Origin: Acorus gramineus
Taxonomy: Eukaryota; Streptophyta; Magnoliopsida; Acorales; Acoraceae
Direction of reading: 5' to 3'
DNA length: 64,000 nt
Assembly (NCBI GenBank): GCA_030737835.1
Contig: JAUJYN010000031.1
Coordinates: 1,116,001 to 1,180,000, forward strand
The notes under the pieces are model-generated. The model did no database searches and was not told the DNA's origin. It was given only the letters and a program-made list of their open reading frames with translations. A program made the position numbers and the translations under genes. This document shows positions 9,800 through 22,361 of this stretch, one piece after another. Numbering within the stretch: the first letter of the stretch is position 1; every line of letters begins with the position of its first letter.

Positions 9800-10243
9800 A
9801 GGATTCGGAGCTTCCCGAGTTGGCGGGTTATTGCAGGAAGCTTGACGAGGGACTCTCGAAGATAGCTGTTCCTCTTAACCGCCTTACTTGGAAGGATGTC
9901 CGGTTCGAGTGGTCCCCTTCTTGCGAGGAGAGCTTCCTGGAGTTTTATCGGAGGCTCACCTCAGCGCCAATTCTTACCTCTCCGTCTTGGAGTGGTGGGT
10001 TCGCAGTTGGGTAAAGGTGTCCACGATCCTGCTCACGTCATCCCGTTCGAGCCGCTCGTCTCTGAGCCGGACAGTCATTCGTGGAGCAGTCGATTGAGAT
10101 CATGGACCGCCGCGTGAGGAGGCTCTGCACCAAGACCGTCCAGTTGGTCGAGGTGCGATGGCAGCACCGTTCCGGTGTCGAGGACACTTGGGAGCTCAAG
10201 GATGCCAGGTGTGACGCGTATCCGCATCTTTTCCCCTCCTAGA
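9800..10243 (+). pseudogene. A2 pol scraps: RT end joined to chromodomain
   Basis: About 9815-10010 encodes the segment after the RT palm, with GYCRKLDEGLSKIAVPLNRL and RLTSAPILT. At about 10012 it jumps to the chromodomain end (HDPAHVIPFEPL ... VEVRWQHRS ... YPHLFPS, stop near 10240). RNase H and the whole integrase catalytic core are missing. The join also shifts frame. Confidence 0.8.
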
Positions 10244-10274
10244 TGTTTTTGCATATTTTGAGGACAAAATTTCC

Positions 10275-10288
10275 TAAGGGGGGAAGAA
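10275..10288 (+). other. A2 polypurine tract
   Basis: TAAGGGGGGAAGAA lies immediately 5' of the 3' LTR start at 10289, after the characteristic GGACAAAATTTCC. Confidence 0.88.
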
Positions 10289-13200
10289 TGTTATATATGT
10301 CACTTTTAGCCTGCTGGTAACCGTTGGAGCGTTCTGGCAGTTTTTCATTTTTTTTTCGGTTTTCGATCGGAACCGCTTATTTCTGGACTGTTAGCTATCG
10401 TCCTGAGTTAGAGGACTCCGATTGAAATCTAACTGCATATTTGGTGTCCTGGTGCCATTTTAGGCCTCTCACGAAAATTTCGTTGAATTCCGGTAACGTT
10501 TCCGAAATTTCACAGTTCCGGGGCGTATCTGGGTTTTTAAGTCGCTTGCTTTATAAGTGAAAGCTAAAAATAGAATTGCACTATTCATCTTCTTCCTCCT
10601 TGAGCCCTCTCTCTCCTCCTCCGTTTTTCTTCCATTTGAGGCCCTTAGACCCCTCAAAGCTTAAAAGTTAAAACCTAGGAAGTGTAGATCGGGTCCCGAT
10701 CTACACCCCGGTGGTTTCAAATCCCCATTCCGGCGAGTTTCGCCCCTCCGTCCGCCCTCTCTTCGTCCCTGATTTGAGCCATCTCGGTGGTGGAGGTAGA
10801 TCCGGGCGTTGGAAACCTTTTGGGAGAGGTTTCGGTGCGCGGAGAGCAACCGGATTTCCTTTCCTCCCCTTGGTAAGCCTCTTTTTCCTCTCTTTCTTGC
10901 TTAGATGTATGCTAGGAGGGTGGAAATGGGGTTGGGTGGAGGTTGGCGGCGGTGGGTGGCCGTCGGAGGGCTGTGGGAGGCGGTCGGAGGCTGTGGTGGT
11001 GGTCGGAGGTGGGTGGTAGAGGAGCTCGGGCTGGCAGGCGTGCAGCTCGGGCTGGCGGACTGCTGTCTCGGGCAGGGCAGCAGCGCAGGGTGGTGCAGGC
11101 GCAGTGGTTGGCGCGGGCGCGCGCGCGCGTGCGCGCGTGCGTGCGCTCGGATGGTGCTGGGGGCTAGCAGGGCTGGGCGTGCGGGCGCTCGGCTGGTGCT
11201 GGGGGCCAGCAGGGCTGGGCGTGCGCGCTGGGCCGGCTGGCAGGGCTAGCTCGGGTAGGCTGGGAGCAGGTGCACCAGTTTGCTGGGCGCGCGAGCGCGT
11301 GCGCGCGGGTGCGCGCGCGGGCGTGCGCTCGGGGGGTGCAGGGAGAGGCGTGCGGAGCAGGCTGCTGGGCTGTGCGCGCTGGCAGGCCGGGCGAGCTGGC
11401 TGGGCATGCAGGCGAGCAGGCTGGGCATGCAGGCGAGCAGGGCAGGGGCGCTCGGGCATCAGGCGGGCAGTGCCCCGGGCGTGCAGGCGAGCGGTGCTCG
11501 GGCCACTCGGCGACGCGCGCAGGCAGGCAACGCGGGCAGCAGCGCGGGCAGGCTGGCAGGCGCGCTGGGCGCGTGCTGCGCGGGCGTGCGCGTGGACGCT
11601 GGGTGAGGGTCCCGGGTGCTGGGCGCTGAGCGCTGGGTCGCGGGTACCGGGTGCTGGCCGAGGGTGCTGGGCGCTGGGGCGCTGGGCGCTGGGCACCGCT
11701 GCGGGGCGTCGTGCAGGGTGCGCGGGGGTGCGCGCGGGGCGGAGCTGCGGTGCGCGCGGGGTGCGCGCGGGGGCGGAGCTGGCGGTGCGCGCGGGGCGAG
11801 GCGCTGGGCGCGCGGGGCGTGCAGCGTGCTCGCGTGGTGTGTGCGGGATGTGCGCGGGGCGCGCGCGGGTGCTACGCGTGGGGCGCAGGGCACTCGGGCG
11901 TGCGGCAGGGAGTGCTGGGCGCTGCGCTGGGGCGCAGTGCAGGCGGGGGGTGCGCGCGGGCGCTGCGCGGGGGCGCGGTGCGTGCGGGGGCACCCAGGGC
12001 CGGACGCGCGGTGTGCACGGGCGTGCGCGTGCGTGCGCCCGGGCGTGCAGTGTGTCTAGGGCTTGCGGGCAGATGCTCGGCAGGCTGTCCGGGCGCGCGG
12101 GCCGGGGGCTCGGCGGTGCGCCCGAGGCGGGTGGCCGTGCGTGCGGTTGCCCGGTGGGCTCGGGAGTGAGTCGGGATGCTCGGATACGCGTGCGTACGGG
12201 CCGTATGTACGTTTGTCCGAGTGTAAGGTATTTTAGATGTATTTTTGTGTATTTATGTATTGTTCTCACCATATTGAATGTCTGTCTTGCAGATCTAGAC
12301 GGATAGATATTGGCATGTGTAATATGTATATCATGCGAGCATGATTTAATTGTAGAATGCATGTTACCCTAGACTTTGCATGTTAGGGACTTGCACCCTT
12401 AGGATATGTGTATGAGCCATGCAGCATGTCCCCTGGTTCCATGTTAGGAAGCCCGACCGATGCATGTGCCCTACTAGTTTATTTATTAAATTGAATACTA
12501 GTATTCGTTAAAATTGCATGTTATAGTTAATATTATAGGGGAGGGGCCTTGCGAGGACAGCGGTGAGACCTGGGTTAGGGTACACCGTGTTCCTTGTTTG
12601 GTTGTCGGGGTGTCCTATAACGGGAACTCACGCTGCCCTCCCGAGTTTCTTTCCCCAACGATATTCCACCCTGTTATAACCTTATGCATGTTCCCCGCAT
12701 CGTAGTTATGCGCCCTGGTGGGTTCTGAGGAATTCAGAACATTAGTGTTGTTATGATGTGTTGTCTGCGGATCCAAGTGGATCATATGCGATGGATAGGC
12801 TGTTCTGTTCCCTTCGTTGGATCCGTGTAGAGACTACCTCAGCGTTAGACAGGTTGTCCCGTGCAGGGGCTCCCAGTAGTAGGCGCCTCCTGATCTGATA
12901 GAAGGACTGTGCTGAACGTGGGAGTGGCCAAACGACCTACGGAGTGAGGAGAGACTATCGGTGGACCAAGGGTGATCAATAGCCTAGTCAGTCCCAAGAG
13001 CCTAGGTCACCTGTTGAGGGTGAGGGTGAGGGTATGGTGGGCCGGCGATGTGGCGACCCACTGGATTGTAAGTCCCAAAATCCTATGTCACCCACTGAAG
13101 GGTGAGGGTGAGGGTGTGGCGGGTTGGCGGAAGCGACCCGCTGGTTCTGTGCAGTTAGTCCCAATATCCTTGGTCACCCATTGAGGGTGAGGGTGAGGGT

Positions 13201-13770
13201 GTAGTGGGTTGGCGGTAGCGACCCACTAGATTGCGGAGTTGTTATCATTTTATGGCTTGGGCAGTATGATTGTGGATTATAAAGATTATCAGGTTGTGGT
13301 CAATATTGTCTGTGATGCATGGGTTGTGCCGTTCACTGAGCGTGTGGCTCACCCCTCGCACAATATTTTTCTTCACTGTCATCTGAGTCGGATCTGGAGG
13401 AGGAGCTCCCCGAGGGTTTTCATCAGTAGCGGAGTAGCGCCACGTCCCGCGAGTTTCAGAGGCTATCAGCATCCCTTGAGCTTGTATGTATTATTTTCCG
13501 TGCTTGGGCACGCGTTTTGTGTTGTATTTGGATGTCTTTGTATGTATATTGGCTCTCACAGAACATGTGATTATGTATGGAGTCTGTAGTGTGTTTTGAT
13601 TACAGATTCAGTCTTTAGCTTCCGCATTTGGTGTATATATCATGTCAGCCCTGCTTTTGTTGTCTGTGTGTCATTCTGGTTGCTTGTGTATGATATATTA
13701 TTGACCTCCTGTGTAGATTCTGATATTTTATATACATTTGCCGCGTACCGGGGACGCCCGGGGCGTGACA
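10289..13770 (+). repeat. A2 3' LTR
   Basis: A 3482-bp LTR paired with 3898-7509. It has the same donor-like GGTAAG (10872) and acceptor-like TTGCAG (ends 12292) around the GC-rich block, and three hairpin units at about 12985-13235. Relative to the 5' LTR it lacks the 105 bp that correspond to 5949-6053. GGA occurs at both edges of the lost segment, so a microhomology deletion is likely. That deletion removed the second donor and the stem-loop. Confidence 0.92.
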
Positions 13771-13775
13771 CCACT

Positions 13776-16644
13776 CCCAGACGGAAGGGTAAGAACTGGC
13801 GCTGAGGTGAGCCTTCGCTTCAACTCCTGGAAGCTCTCCTCGCAAGACGGGGACCACTCGAACCGGACATCCTTCCGAGTGAGGCGGGTAAGAGGAACGG
13901 CTATCTTCGAGAAACCCTCGACAAACCTCCTGTCGAATCTCTTTGGGGTTCGACGGTCGACGCCAATTCGACACGGCGAGCGTCTTCTCCGGGTCCACAG
14001 ATATGCCCTCGCCGAAAATCACATGGCCCAGAAAGGCCATACGCTCCAACCAGAACTCGCACTTGCTGAACTTGGCGAACAACTGATGTCTGGCCAAAGT
14101 CTCCAAGACAGTGCGAAGATGGTGAGCGTGCTCCTCTAGACTCCTCGAGTACACCAATATGTCATCGATGAATACTACCACAAAGGAGTCGAGGAAGGGC
14201 CGAAACACCCGGTTCATCAGATCCATGAAGGCCGCCGGCGCATTCGTCAACCCGAACGGCAGTACTCTGAACTCGTAGTGCCCATACCGGGTACGAAAGG
14301 CCGTCTTCGGAATGTCTGACTCCCGGATCTTCAGCTGATAGTAGCCCGAGCGGAGATCGATCTTAGAAAAGACCCGCTCTCCCTGGAGCTGGTCAAACAG
14401 ATCGTCGATCCGCGGCAAGGGGTACTTGTTCTTTACTGTCCGCTTGTTCAGCTGCCTGTAATCGATACAAAGCCGCAGCGAACCGTCCTTCTTCCGGACG
14501 AACAGAACAGGGGCTCCCCACGGAGAAACACTCGGACGTGCGAAGCCCTTCTCCAGCAACTCCTCCAACTGCTCCTTGAGCACCCTCAGCTCTGCAGGGG
14601 CCATCCGGTACGGAGCTCTCGAAATCGGCTCGGTCCCCGGAATCAGATTGATCTCAAACTCGATCGCGCGATCCGGCGGTAATCCCGGAAGATCATCGGG
14701 GAAAACCTCGGGATACTCTGCCACGACCGGAGTCTGACTGATATCTGCCTGCAGCGGTGCATCCTCCTGAGCAATGTACGCCAGAAAGCCCTCGCATCCT
14801 CCCTGAAGGAGTCTCCACGCCTGGATGGACGACACGAACCCCAAAGGGGCTACGTCACGATCGCCCACGAATTGGAAAGACCTCCGACCCGGAAGGTGGA
14901 AAGACACCGACTTGGCAAAACAGTCGATGCTGGCGTGACTAGCTGCAAGCCAATCCATTCCCAGGATGGCATCAAAGTCCGTCATAGCGAGCTCCACCAA
15001 CTCCACCGGAAACTCATGCTCCGCAACCACCACCGTACACCCTCGGTACACAGAACGGAGGAGAATACGGTCTCCTACGGGCAATGATATCTCCAGGATA
15101 GCATCTAAAGGGGCGGACGCCACGCCCGTCCGTCTCGCAAAAGCGGGAGACACGAACGAGTGTGTGGCTCCGGAATCAAACAACACATATGCAGGGAGCT
15201 GGGAGATCTGAACAATACCTCGGACCACGCTGCCTGATGCCTGAGCCTCCTCTGCTGAAAGCGCTGCCACTCGGCCCTGAACAAACTGCGGCTGAGGAGC
15301 AGGGGCACGCCTCGCCGGCTGCGCTGGCTGCCTCCTCTGGTCAGCTCGGCCACCCTGTGGCTGCTGCTGCTGACGCTGAGGCTGCTGCTGCGGCTGGCGC
15401 TGAGGCTGCTGCTGCTGCTGGCGCTGAGGCTGCTGCTGCTGGAACGGCTGCTGCTGCGGAGGCGGCACGCGGGGTCGGCCAGCATCAAGGCAATTATACA
15501 AGATATGCCCGATGCGCTGACAGTGGTAGCAGCGCCGCGTCTCCGGTCGCCTGGACTGGACTGGTACTGCCGCAATGGGTGCTGGACCTCGCACTGGCAC
15601 CACATCTGCTGGAGGAGAGGCAGCCGCTAACTGATCAAAGCGGGGCCTCTTCTTCTTGCGCTGTCCCTGGTCCTGGCTCCTGGGTGGTCTCTGGTCTGCC
15701 GAAGGGGTCGAAACCCTCACGAGGATCCCGAGGTCTCGCTCGACTGTCTTCGCCCGAGACACCAAGTCAGAGTACCTCGTGAAAGCCTGGGAGGTGACAT
15801 GCACCCGAATGGCGCTACTGAGACCAAGCTCAAAACGACGGCACCGCGTCTCCTCATCCATCACCAAGGCTGGGGCGAATCTGGAAAGCCTCGTGAAGCG
15901 CGTGGAGTAGTCAGCGACAGACATAGAGCCCTGCGTCAGCTGCTCAAACTCCTGCATCACTATCTGGCGCGTCGAGAACGGGAAGTACTCCTCCAGGAAA
16001 TACCTCCGGAATCCCGCCCACAAAAGCTGCTCCACTCCCTCGGGGATGTCCACTGATCTAGTAGCCCACTAGTCGGCGGCGCTACCCTTCAGCATAAAGG
16101 TGGCCAGAGAGACTCGCTGGCGATCGGTGCAATGCATGGTCGAGAAGATCGTGTCCACCTCCATCAACCAACGCTCTGGGGCAAGGGGATCCGCCGTCTG
16201 GCCATGGAACTTGGGAGGGTGGAGCTTCAGAAAGGCAGCGAGGCCACTCTGATGCACTCGCGCTGCAGCCTCCAGCCCCACCTCCCTCTCCTGGGGATCC
16301 TGAACTCTCACCGCCGAAACCACCACGGGGACTGGGGGTACGTCGGGTACCACAGGCGGATCTGCCACCAAGGGGACCTGTGGAACTGCATCACGGGCCG
16401 CCCTCAGCTCCTGAATCTCTCGCGCCTGCTCAGCCAATACTCTAGTCTGGGCCTCCAGTGCCCTGGTCTGAGTCTCCACCAAATCCGCTATCCGCGCGAA
16501 CGCGCGCTCCCATGCAGGAGGCTCCTGCGCCGATCCTGGCCTCACAGCCGAGGACTCTCCAGTAGCATCCTCGCCTCTGGTAGGTCCGGAAACCTCCAAA
16601 GGTCGAGAGGGACCACGTCCGCGCCGTCCTCTGCGAGGAGGCAT
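13776..16644 (-). pseudogene. A1 gag-pol 5' part: gag, protease, RT
   Basis: The frame starts with Met at 16644 (MPPRRGRRGRG) and is open except for one in-frame TAG near 16066-16068, replacing the second-last Trp codon of the AADWW gag motif. The same frame then runs from 16053. Domains in order: the gag capsid region ([10 protein letters not shown] ... [10 protein letters not shown]); a zinc knuckle [14 protein letters not shown]; a Gln-rich linker (about 15355-15460); protease with [10 protein letters not shown]; and RT with [24 protein letters not shown] and [11 protein letters not shown]. After the RT palm, near 13925, a short segment is missing and the frame shifts, so the remaining codons are out of frame. 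A2 then cuts the gene at 13775. Pol continues at 3892. Confidence 0.9.
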
Positions 16645-16747
16645 ATCAGCAACCTAAGAAAACCAGACACTAGGATCAGAATACTCATATAGAAATCCTA
16701 GGACTCATCTCTACGAAAAAGAAGACAATTGGCTCTGACAGGACCAG

Positions 16748-16759
16748 GCTCTGATACCA
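16748..16759 (-). other. A1 primer-binding site
   Basis: GCTCTGATACCA on the plus strand is the reverse complement of TGGTATCAGAGC, just inside the LTR end at 16765. It matches initiator tRNA-Met. Confidence 0.9.
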
Positions 16760-16764
16760 ACTTT

Positions 16765-19701
16765 TGTCACGCCCCAGGAACGCGGGACGCGGCAAGTGTA
16801 TACATGATATCAGCAGTCTATATAGGAGATCAATAAATCACTCTAAACAACAACTAAAATGACAACACAGACGAAAGCAAGGCTGACATGATATATACAC
16901 AGATAGCGGAAGCTAAAAGACTGAGTCTGTAATTCAAAAATATATTACAGACTCGATACATAATCAACTGTCCTGTGAGAGCCAATATACACGAATACAT
17001 CCAAATAATATACAAACGGTGCCCAAGCACGGAAATATAATACATACAATCAAAAAAAGGATGCTGATGGCCTCTAACACTCGCGGGACGTGGCGCTGCT
17101 CCGCTACTGATGAAGTCTCTCGGGGAGCTCCTCCTTCAAGTCCGACTCAGTGATAACTGGAGAAAAATTATGCGAGGGGTGAGCCACACGCTCAGTGAAT
17201 AGCACAACCCATGCATCACAATTCATATTAACCACAAATAATCATTAAAAGCCTCAAAGTGGCAGGAACTACACAATCCAGTGGGTCGCTACATCGCCGA
17301 CCCACCACACCCTCACCCTCACCCCTCAATAGGTGACATAGGATATTGGGACTGACTAGGCTGTTAATCACCCTTGGTCCACCGATAGTCTCTCCTCCAC
17401 TCCGTAGCCGCTTGGCCTACTCCCACACTTCAGCACAGTCCGAATCCAAATCAGGAGGTACCTACTGATGGGAGCCCTCTTACGGGACGGCCTTTCTAAC
17501 GCTGGGGCAGTCTCTATACGGATCCAACGAAGGGAACAGAAACAGCCTATCCATACGCATACGATCCACTCGGATCCGGCGACACCGATCTCAACTTATA
17601 AATGTCATGAATTCTTCAGAATTCCTCCAGGGCGCATAACTAAGATGCGGGGAGACATGCATTATAATATTATCGGGAAAAGAAACCTTGGGAGGCACCA
17701 TGAGGTCCCGACATAGGATATCCCGACAACCAAACAAGGAACACGGAGTACCCTAGTCCGGGTCTCAATGTTGTCCTCGCAAGGCCCCTTAATATTCCCT
17801 AAGGCATGCTAAAATACCATAAGTTCGCATTTAATTTAATAAATTAAACTAGTAGGACACATGCATAGGTCGAGGCTTCCTAGCATGAGAACAGGGTGAC
17901 AGGATGCATGGCTCTTACACATATCCTAAGGGTGCAAGTCCCTAACATACAAGGCTAGGGTAGCATGCATACTACATATTAATCATGCTTGCATAGATTA
18001 CATATTAAACAAGTTAATATTAAACTATGGTGCCCCAGGGAGGACGGTATACGCCCAAGTGCATATAGCGCCTCCCTACTGGGTTGGATTGTACCACTCA
18101 CCAATAACCGGGTCGTCGCGCGACCGTCCGTCAAGATCTGCAAGACAGGGTAATCAACTCGGTGAGTAAAATACACAAATATATACAAAAATACACTAAA
18201 ATACCCAACACTCGGACAAGCGTACATACGGCCTGTACGCACGCGAGTCCGAGCACCCCGACTCACTCCCGAACCCCCGGGCAGCCGTACGCACGGCCAC
18301 CCGACCCAGGCGCACAGCCGCGCCCCAGCCCGCGCGCCCAGACGCACTGCCGAGCCCCTGCCCGCATGCCCGAACCCACTGCCAAGCCCCCCGGGTGCAC
18401 CGCGCGCTCACTGCGCCCCAGCGCAGCAACTCGCGCGCACACCCGCGCGCCCTGCTCCCCAGCGCGCACCCCGCGCGCACCACCAGCTCGCCTCACCGCG
18501 CGCGCACAGCACGCACTGCGCCTTTGCGCAGCGCTCTGCGCGCACGCCCCCCGCACGGCCCCCTGCGCGCAGCACCCGCACGCGGCCCCGCGCGCACAAC
18601 ACGCACTGCGCCTCTGCGTAGCGCCCCGCGCGCACGCCCCCGCACGGCGCCCAGCGCGCAGCACCCGCACACTCCTGCTCCACCCGCGTGCACACCCGCG
18701 TGCACGCACGTGCGCACGCTCGCGTGCCCTGCCAACCTGCTCTGCCCGCCCTACCTGCCAGCCCGCCTGCCTGCTCTGCCAGCCTACCCGAGACAACCCT
18801 ACCACCTCCCCGACGGCCACCAATGGCCACCAACAGCCACCAACCGCCACCAACCGCCACCAACAGCCATGCATACCCCAAAAACATTTCCTAACATACA
18901 TCTAAACAAGAAATGGAAGGAAAGAAAGCTTACCCTAGGAGAGGAAGAGAAGGGGAGGAAGAACAGGTGCTCTTCGCCCACCGATTCGCCACCCTCCAAG
19001 ACCACCACCACCAAGATCTCCACTCAGCCAAAGCAAGGCTGAAAACAGAGGAGAAAAGAGGGTATGAGAGGGGGTCACACACAAGGGAATTCGAATCCGA
19101 GACCACCGGAAAATAGATCGCGTCCTTACCTATCCTTTCTCTTCTTAGGGTTTTTGGTTTCAACCACCTTAGCTAGGTCATAATGAGGATTTAAAGAGAG
19201 GGAGAGAGAGAGAAACTTTGGAGAAGATGATGAATAGTGGGGGGGATGTAGTCGTGGGATTTATTTATCCTCACACACACACCACACACTCTCACACCCT
19301 CAATTAGATTAGGTTTAAGTGAGGATTAGTGACGTTTAAGTGCACTTTGAGTTGGGTCAACCCATCCACACTAGAAAACAAAGGAGTTGACCAAGTCATG
19401 GGCCCACATTTGACCAAGTCAAGTCTCCCAAAGACTTTTCGCTCAGTCAAAACCCGGATACGCTTCGGAATTGTGAAATTCTGAAACGTTACCGTAATTC
19501 GATGAAATTTTCGTGAGTGGCTTGAAATGGCACCAGGACACATAATATGCAGTTAGATTTTCAATCGGAGTCCTCAAACTCAGGATGATAGCTAACAATC
19601 CAAAATTTTAGCGGTTCCGATCGAAAAACGAAAAAAACTGAAAAAACTGTCAGAATGCTCCAATGGTTACTAGAAGGCTAAAAAGTGACACATATATAAC
19701 A
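16765..19701 (-). repeat. A1 5' LTR
   Basis: A 2937-bp LTR. On the plus strand it begins TGTCACGCCCC and ends GACACATATATAACA. The putative leader intron on the minus strand runs 18933-18138 and holds a shorter GC-rich block (18240-18780). The stem-loop is present near 18034-18086. Only one hairpin unit of the tandem repeat is seen (near 17280-17345), against three in A2. Confidence 0.88.
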
Positions 19702-20084
19702 AAACTCCTCAAATATTACTTTGGTATATATTTTTCCTGCTTGAACTAGCATCGCTATAGGTACTTTCACCTTGGGCAATTTTTGACATAATGCGTACTC
19801 CGCCTCCAATTTTTGAAATTTAATTTTATCTCAAATACAAAATTAGAATAGCATTTGATATTAAAAAAAAAAGATCAAAAATAAAAAAAAATTTAGGATT
19901 CTAAGATTAGTAGTATTAGGAATAAGATAAATTATACCTAAGGTAGAATTACATACAAAATAGAACATGACTATTTCATCTTAAATACAAAATTACAATC
20001 ACATTTGATATTTAAAAAGAGGGATTAGAAATAAATAGATCAGAAAAAAATTATTTTGATCCTAAGGTTTATCGATTTAAAGAT
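19702..20084. other. AT-rich sequence with no recognised gene
   Basis: The stretch between A1 and the Mutator-like element is AT-rich with short A runs. I see no ORF, RNA gene or repeat I can name. Confidence 0.5.
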
Positions 20085-20109
20085 ATGATTAATAGGAAAA
20101 TGATATACT

Positions 20110-20217
20110 CAGTCTCAATTGCAGCCCAGTGCACAGTCTCCACCTCAGCAATCCGACGTGGCTCAGTCTCAATTGCAACCCAGTGCACAGTCTCCACCTC
20201 AACAATCTGACGTGGCT
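20110..20217 (+). repeat. 54-bp tandem duplication within left MULE terminus
   Basis: 20110-20163 and 20164-20217 are two copies of one 54-bp unit beginning CAGTCTCAATTGCA and ending GACGTGGCT, with about four differences. The unit is itself the inner part of the terminal inverted repeat, so this end carries it twice. The right end has a single corresponding block (about 24800-24850). Confidence 0.85.
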
Positions 20218-21949
20218 TTTCTTAGTTTATTTTATTTCCCAGTTGGTTTTAAGTTTTGAAATTCAAAATTCAAAACTCTCTGACATATCAATTAATGTAC
20301 CACTCCCTCCCTCCCTCTCTCACTCCACTCTCTCCCTCACACACAAAAATCTCTTCTTCTCTTCTTTTTTTTTTACTATCTGTTATTCTTTTCATTTTCT
20401 TCTCTCTCTCTCACAATTTTTTTTTCTTTTGTTCATCATTGTTCCTCTGTCTATTCTTCATTTCTTCTTTGTTATCTCACTTGTCTCTCTCACACACATA
20501 GAAGTGGATGAGGATCATCTTCTTGTTCTCTCTTCCATTCCAACACACACGTACACATAAAGGTGGTTGGTTCTTGTAAAAAGAAGATATTTATTCCATG
20601 AAGTACGTATGTTTATGTTAGAAGAAATGTGGTATGTTTGGTGTTTTGTTTTATGATTTTTTTTACACAATCTATGCAATACTTATGTTTCTGTTAGAAA
20701 AAGTGTGGTGCGTTGTTTTATGGTTTCTTTTACGTTTTATATGGATACAACCTATGCAATATGTAATTTTTCTCCTATTTGATTGTAGTATATTTTTTAT
20801 ATTTTTTGTTTTCATAGTTTATTTTACATTTTTTGTAGTCTTTTATATGTTTTTTTTTTGTAGATCTACATTCAAATGAAATACTTTTTTAAAATTTAAC
20901 AATAACGTATACACTATAATAGCATAGTGTATGTTGTGCTATTATAGTGTGCTATTATAGTGTATGCATCATTCATTTACTAAATAGTAGTTATATATTA
21001 TTTTATGCTTTATGTGTGTTGAATATTCAAAGTAATATATATTATATTATATTTTAAAAAAAATTGTGAGATATGATTGAACAACACCTTGTCTAAAAAT
21101 GCATACACTACACTAGTATAGCGTATGCTGATGTAGTGTAATGTATGCGTTTCAAGTAAATAAAATTTGTTATTATTATATATTTTGAATGTTTAATAAT
21201 ATAAATAGATTATATTATATTAGATTTTTTGAAAAACTGCGAGACTAGATTCGACAGCTCATAAATAGGGGTACACCTACTTTGACTTCCACGTGTACGG
21301 CGTGGGACGATAACCGAGGGGGTAATAAATGAGCCGTCAAATCAATTACCTTGTAACACTGAAGTGTATACGCTCCTATCGTAGTATACACCGTGTTAGT
21401 TTTTTTAAATAATATTTTACTCTTTATTTAAATGTGATATTTAAATATTTGAATTTCAGAAATATGAAAAGTAATGATTGCTTTTTATTGGACAACCGGG
21501 ACTTCAAAAAGCGCCCTTTTGGTTTGACATGCACGTCCACTAACTTGGAGAAATTACTCAACTGTGTTTGGTAGCATGGTATATACTATATTACTGTAGT
21601 GTTTGCTAAGGACAGTTTCATCTTTTGAGAGTTATACATATAAGACTCCTAATTAGTGCATACTTCATTTGTTTCATCACATGCTTAATTTGTTGAAGCA
21701 GCACTAGCACCAGTTGTGCAATCACTAGTTTCATCCCCAGTTGCGTTGATTGTTCCTGAATCAGCAGGTATAAATGCACTTTGAGACTTTGATTTATTAT
21801 ATTTTGAACCATGGTATATGTATATACTTTTGTAGTATAGTGTATACTTTGTTGTTATAGTGTGTACCACGTTAACATTGTATATATATACTTTATTTAG
21901 TTATTATATGCTTTGTTATAATAGTATACACATTTCTAATAAAGTATAC

Positions 21950-22361
21950 ACTTTTTAGGCATTTCAAAAGATGGGCATGGCATCTCGACTATCCCCATAA
22001 AGACCAGGACTGGAAGAGGCGTTCAACCAAGGGCCAGGATACGAAGGTCATTGTCTAGGGTTGTACGACAAGGGGGAACCCTACTGCAGTCCAAAAAATT
22101 AAGTTAAAAAGGACAAAGAAAACAAAGGTAGTCCAAGTTAAAGAAGAAGAGGAAGACCCAGACCTGAAGAAGGCCTTGGAGGAATCGAAGGAGGCTGATG
22201 CACCACAAAAGCCTATTTATAAAGAAGTGACACCGGCTCTAATTGATGTAGTAACTCCAGTAAGAAAGACATTGACTTCCCACGAGTCACTGCTTCTTTT
22301 TTGCTTGGCGAACTGTTCCGATGTTTTTAACGATAACTACTTCAGTCATGGTGTTTTTTAA
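21950..22361 (+). pseudogene. Exon-like segment with acidic, UIM-like motif
   Basis: After an acceptor-like CACTTTTTAG (about 21949-21958), the sequence has coding-like composition to about 22361. It includes a charged stretch around 22140-22195 reading EEEEDPDLKKALEESKEAD. This fits the ubiquitin-interacting-motif pattern: an acidic run, then a hydrophobic residue, Ala, three residues, Ser. A further short exon-like piece (APVVQSLVSSPVALIVPES) lies near 21700-21770, followed by a GTATAA donor-like site. Frame breaks occur. It may be a captured gene fragment or part of the transposon's own gene; function is not assigned. Confidence 0.35.

Larger units (their letters stand above)
3898..13770 (+). 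mobile_element. A2: full-length non-autonomous LTR retrotransposon nested in A1
   Basis: A 9873-bp element with two long LTRs (3898-7509 and 10289-13770), each starting TGTTATATATG and ending GCGTGACA. A primer-binding site lies at 7516-7527 and a polypurine tract at 10275-10288. Flanks are CCACT at 3893-3897 and CCACT at 13771-13775, a perfect 5-bp target duplication. It lies inside and opposite to A1 pol. The interior is only 2.8 kb: a frameshifted gag, a block of captured LTR-like sequence, and scraps of RT and chromodomain. With no protease, RNase H or integrase core, it must have used proteins from a relative. Confidence 0.93.
1352..19701 (-). mobile_element. A1: Ty3/gypsy chromovirus (Tekay/Del-like), interrupted
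   Basis: A minus-strand LTR retrotransposon. In its own 5' to 3' order it has a 5' LTR (16765-19701), a primer-binding site (16748-16759), gag-pol (16644 down to 13776, then 3892 down to 1984), a polypurine tract (1936-1950) and the start of a 3' LTR (1352-1935). A complete plus-strand element, A2, sits inside pol with target duplication CCACT. The 3' LTR lacks its distal part. AAACT (19702-19706) would be the 5' flank duplication, but the partner is lost. The integrase plus C-terminal chromodomain places it among chromoviruses. It cannot now encode a full polyprotein: it has a nonsense codon in gag, a small deletion after RT, and the A2 insertion. Confidence 0.85.

Noticed and set aside
10701..12362. 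553-codon minus-strand ORF across the A2 3' LTR
   Set aside because: Same low-complexity block in the second LTR. It runs antisense through known LTR features and has no domain.
15162..15782. Plus-strand 206-codon ORF, Ala-rich
   Set aside because: Antisense shadow of the A1 gag Gln-rich linker and zinc-knuckle region.
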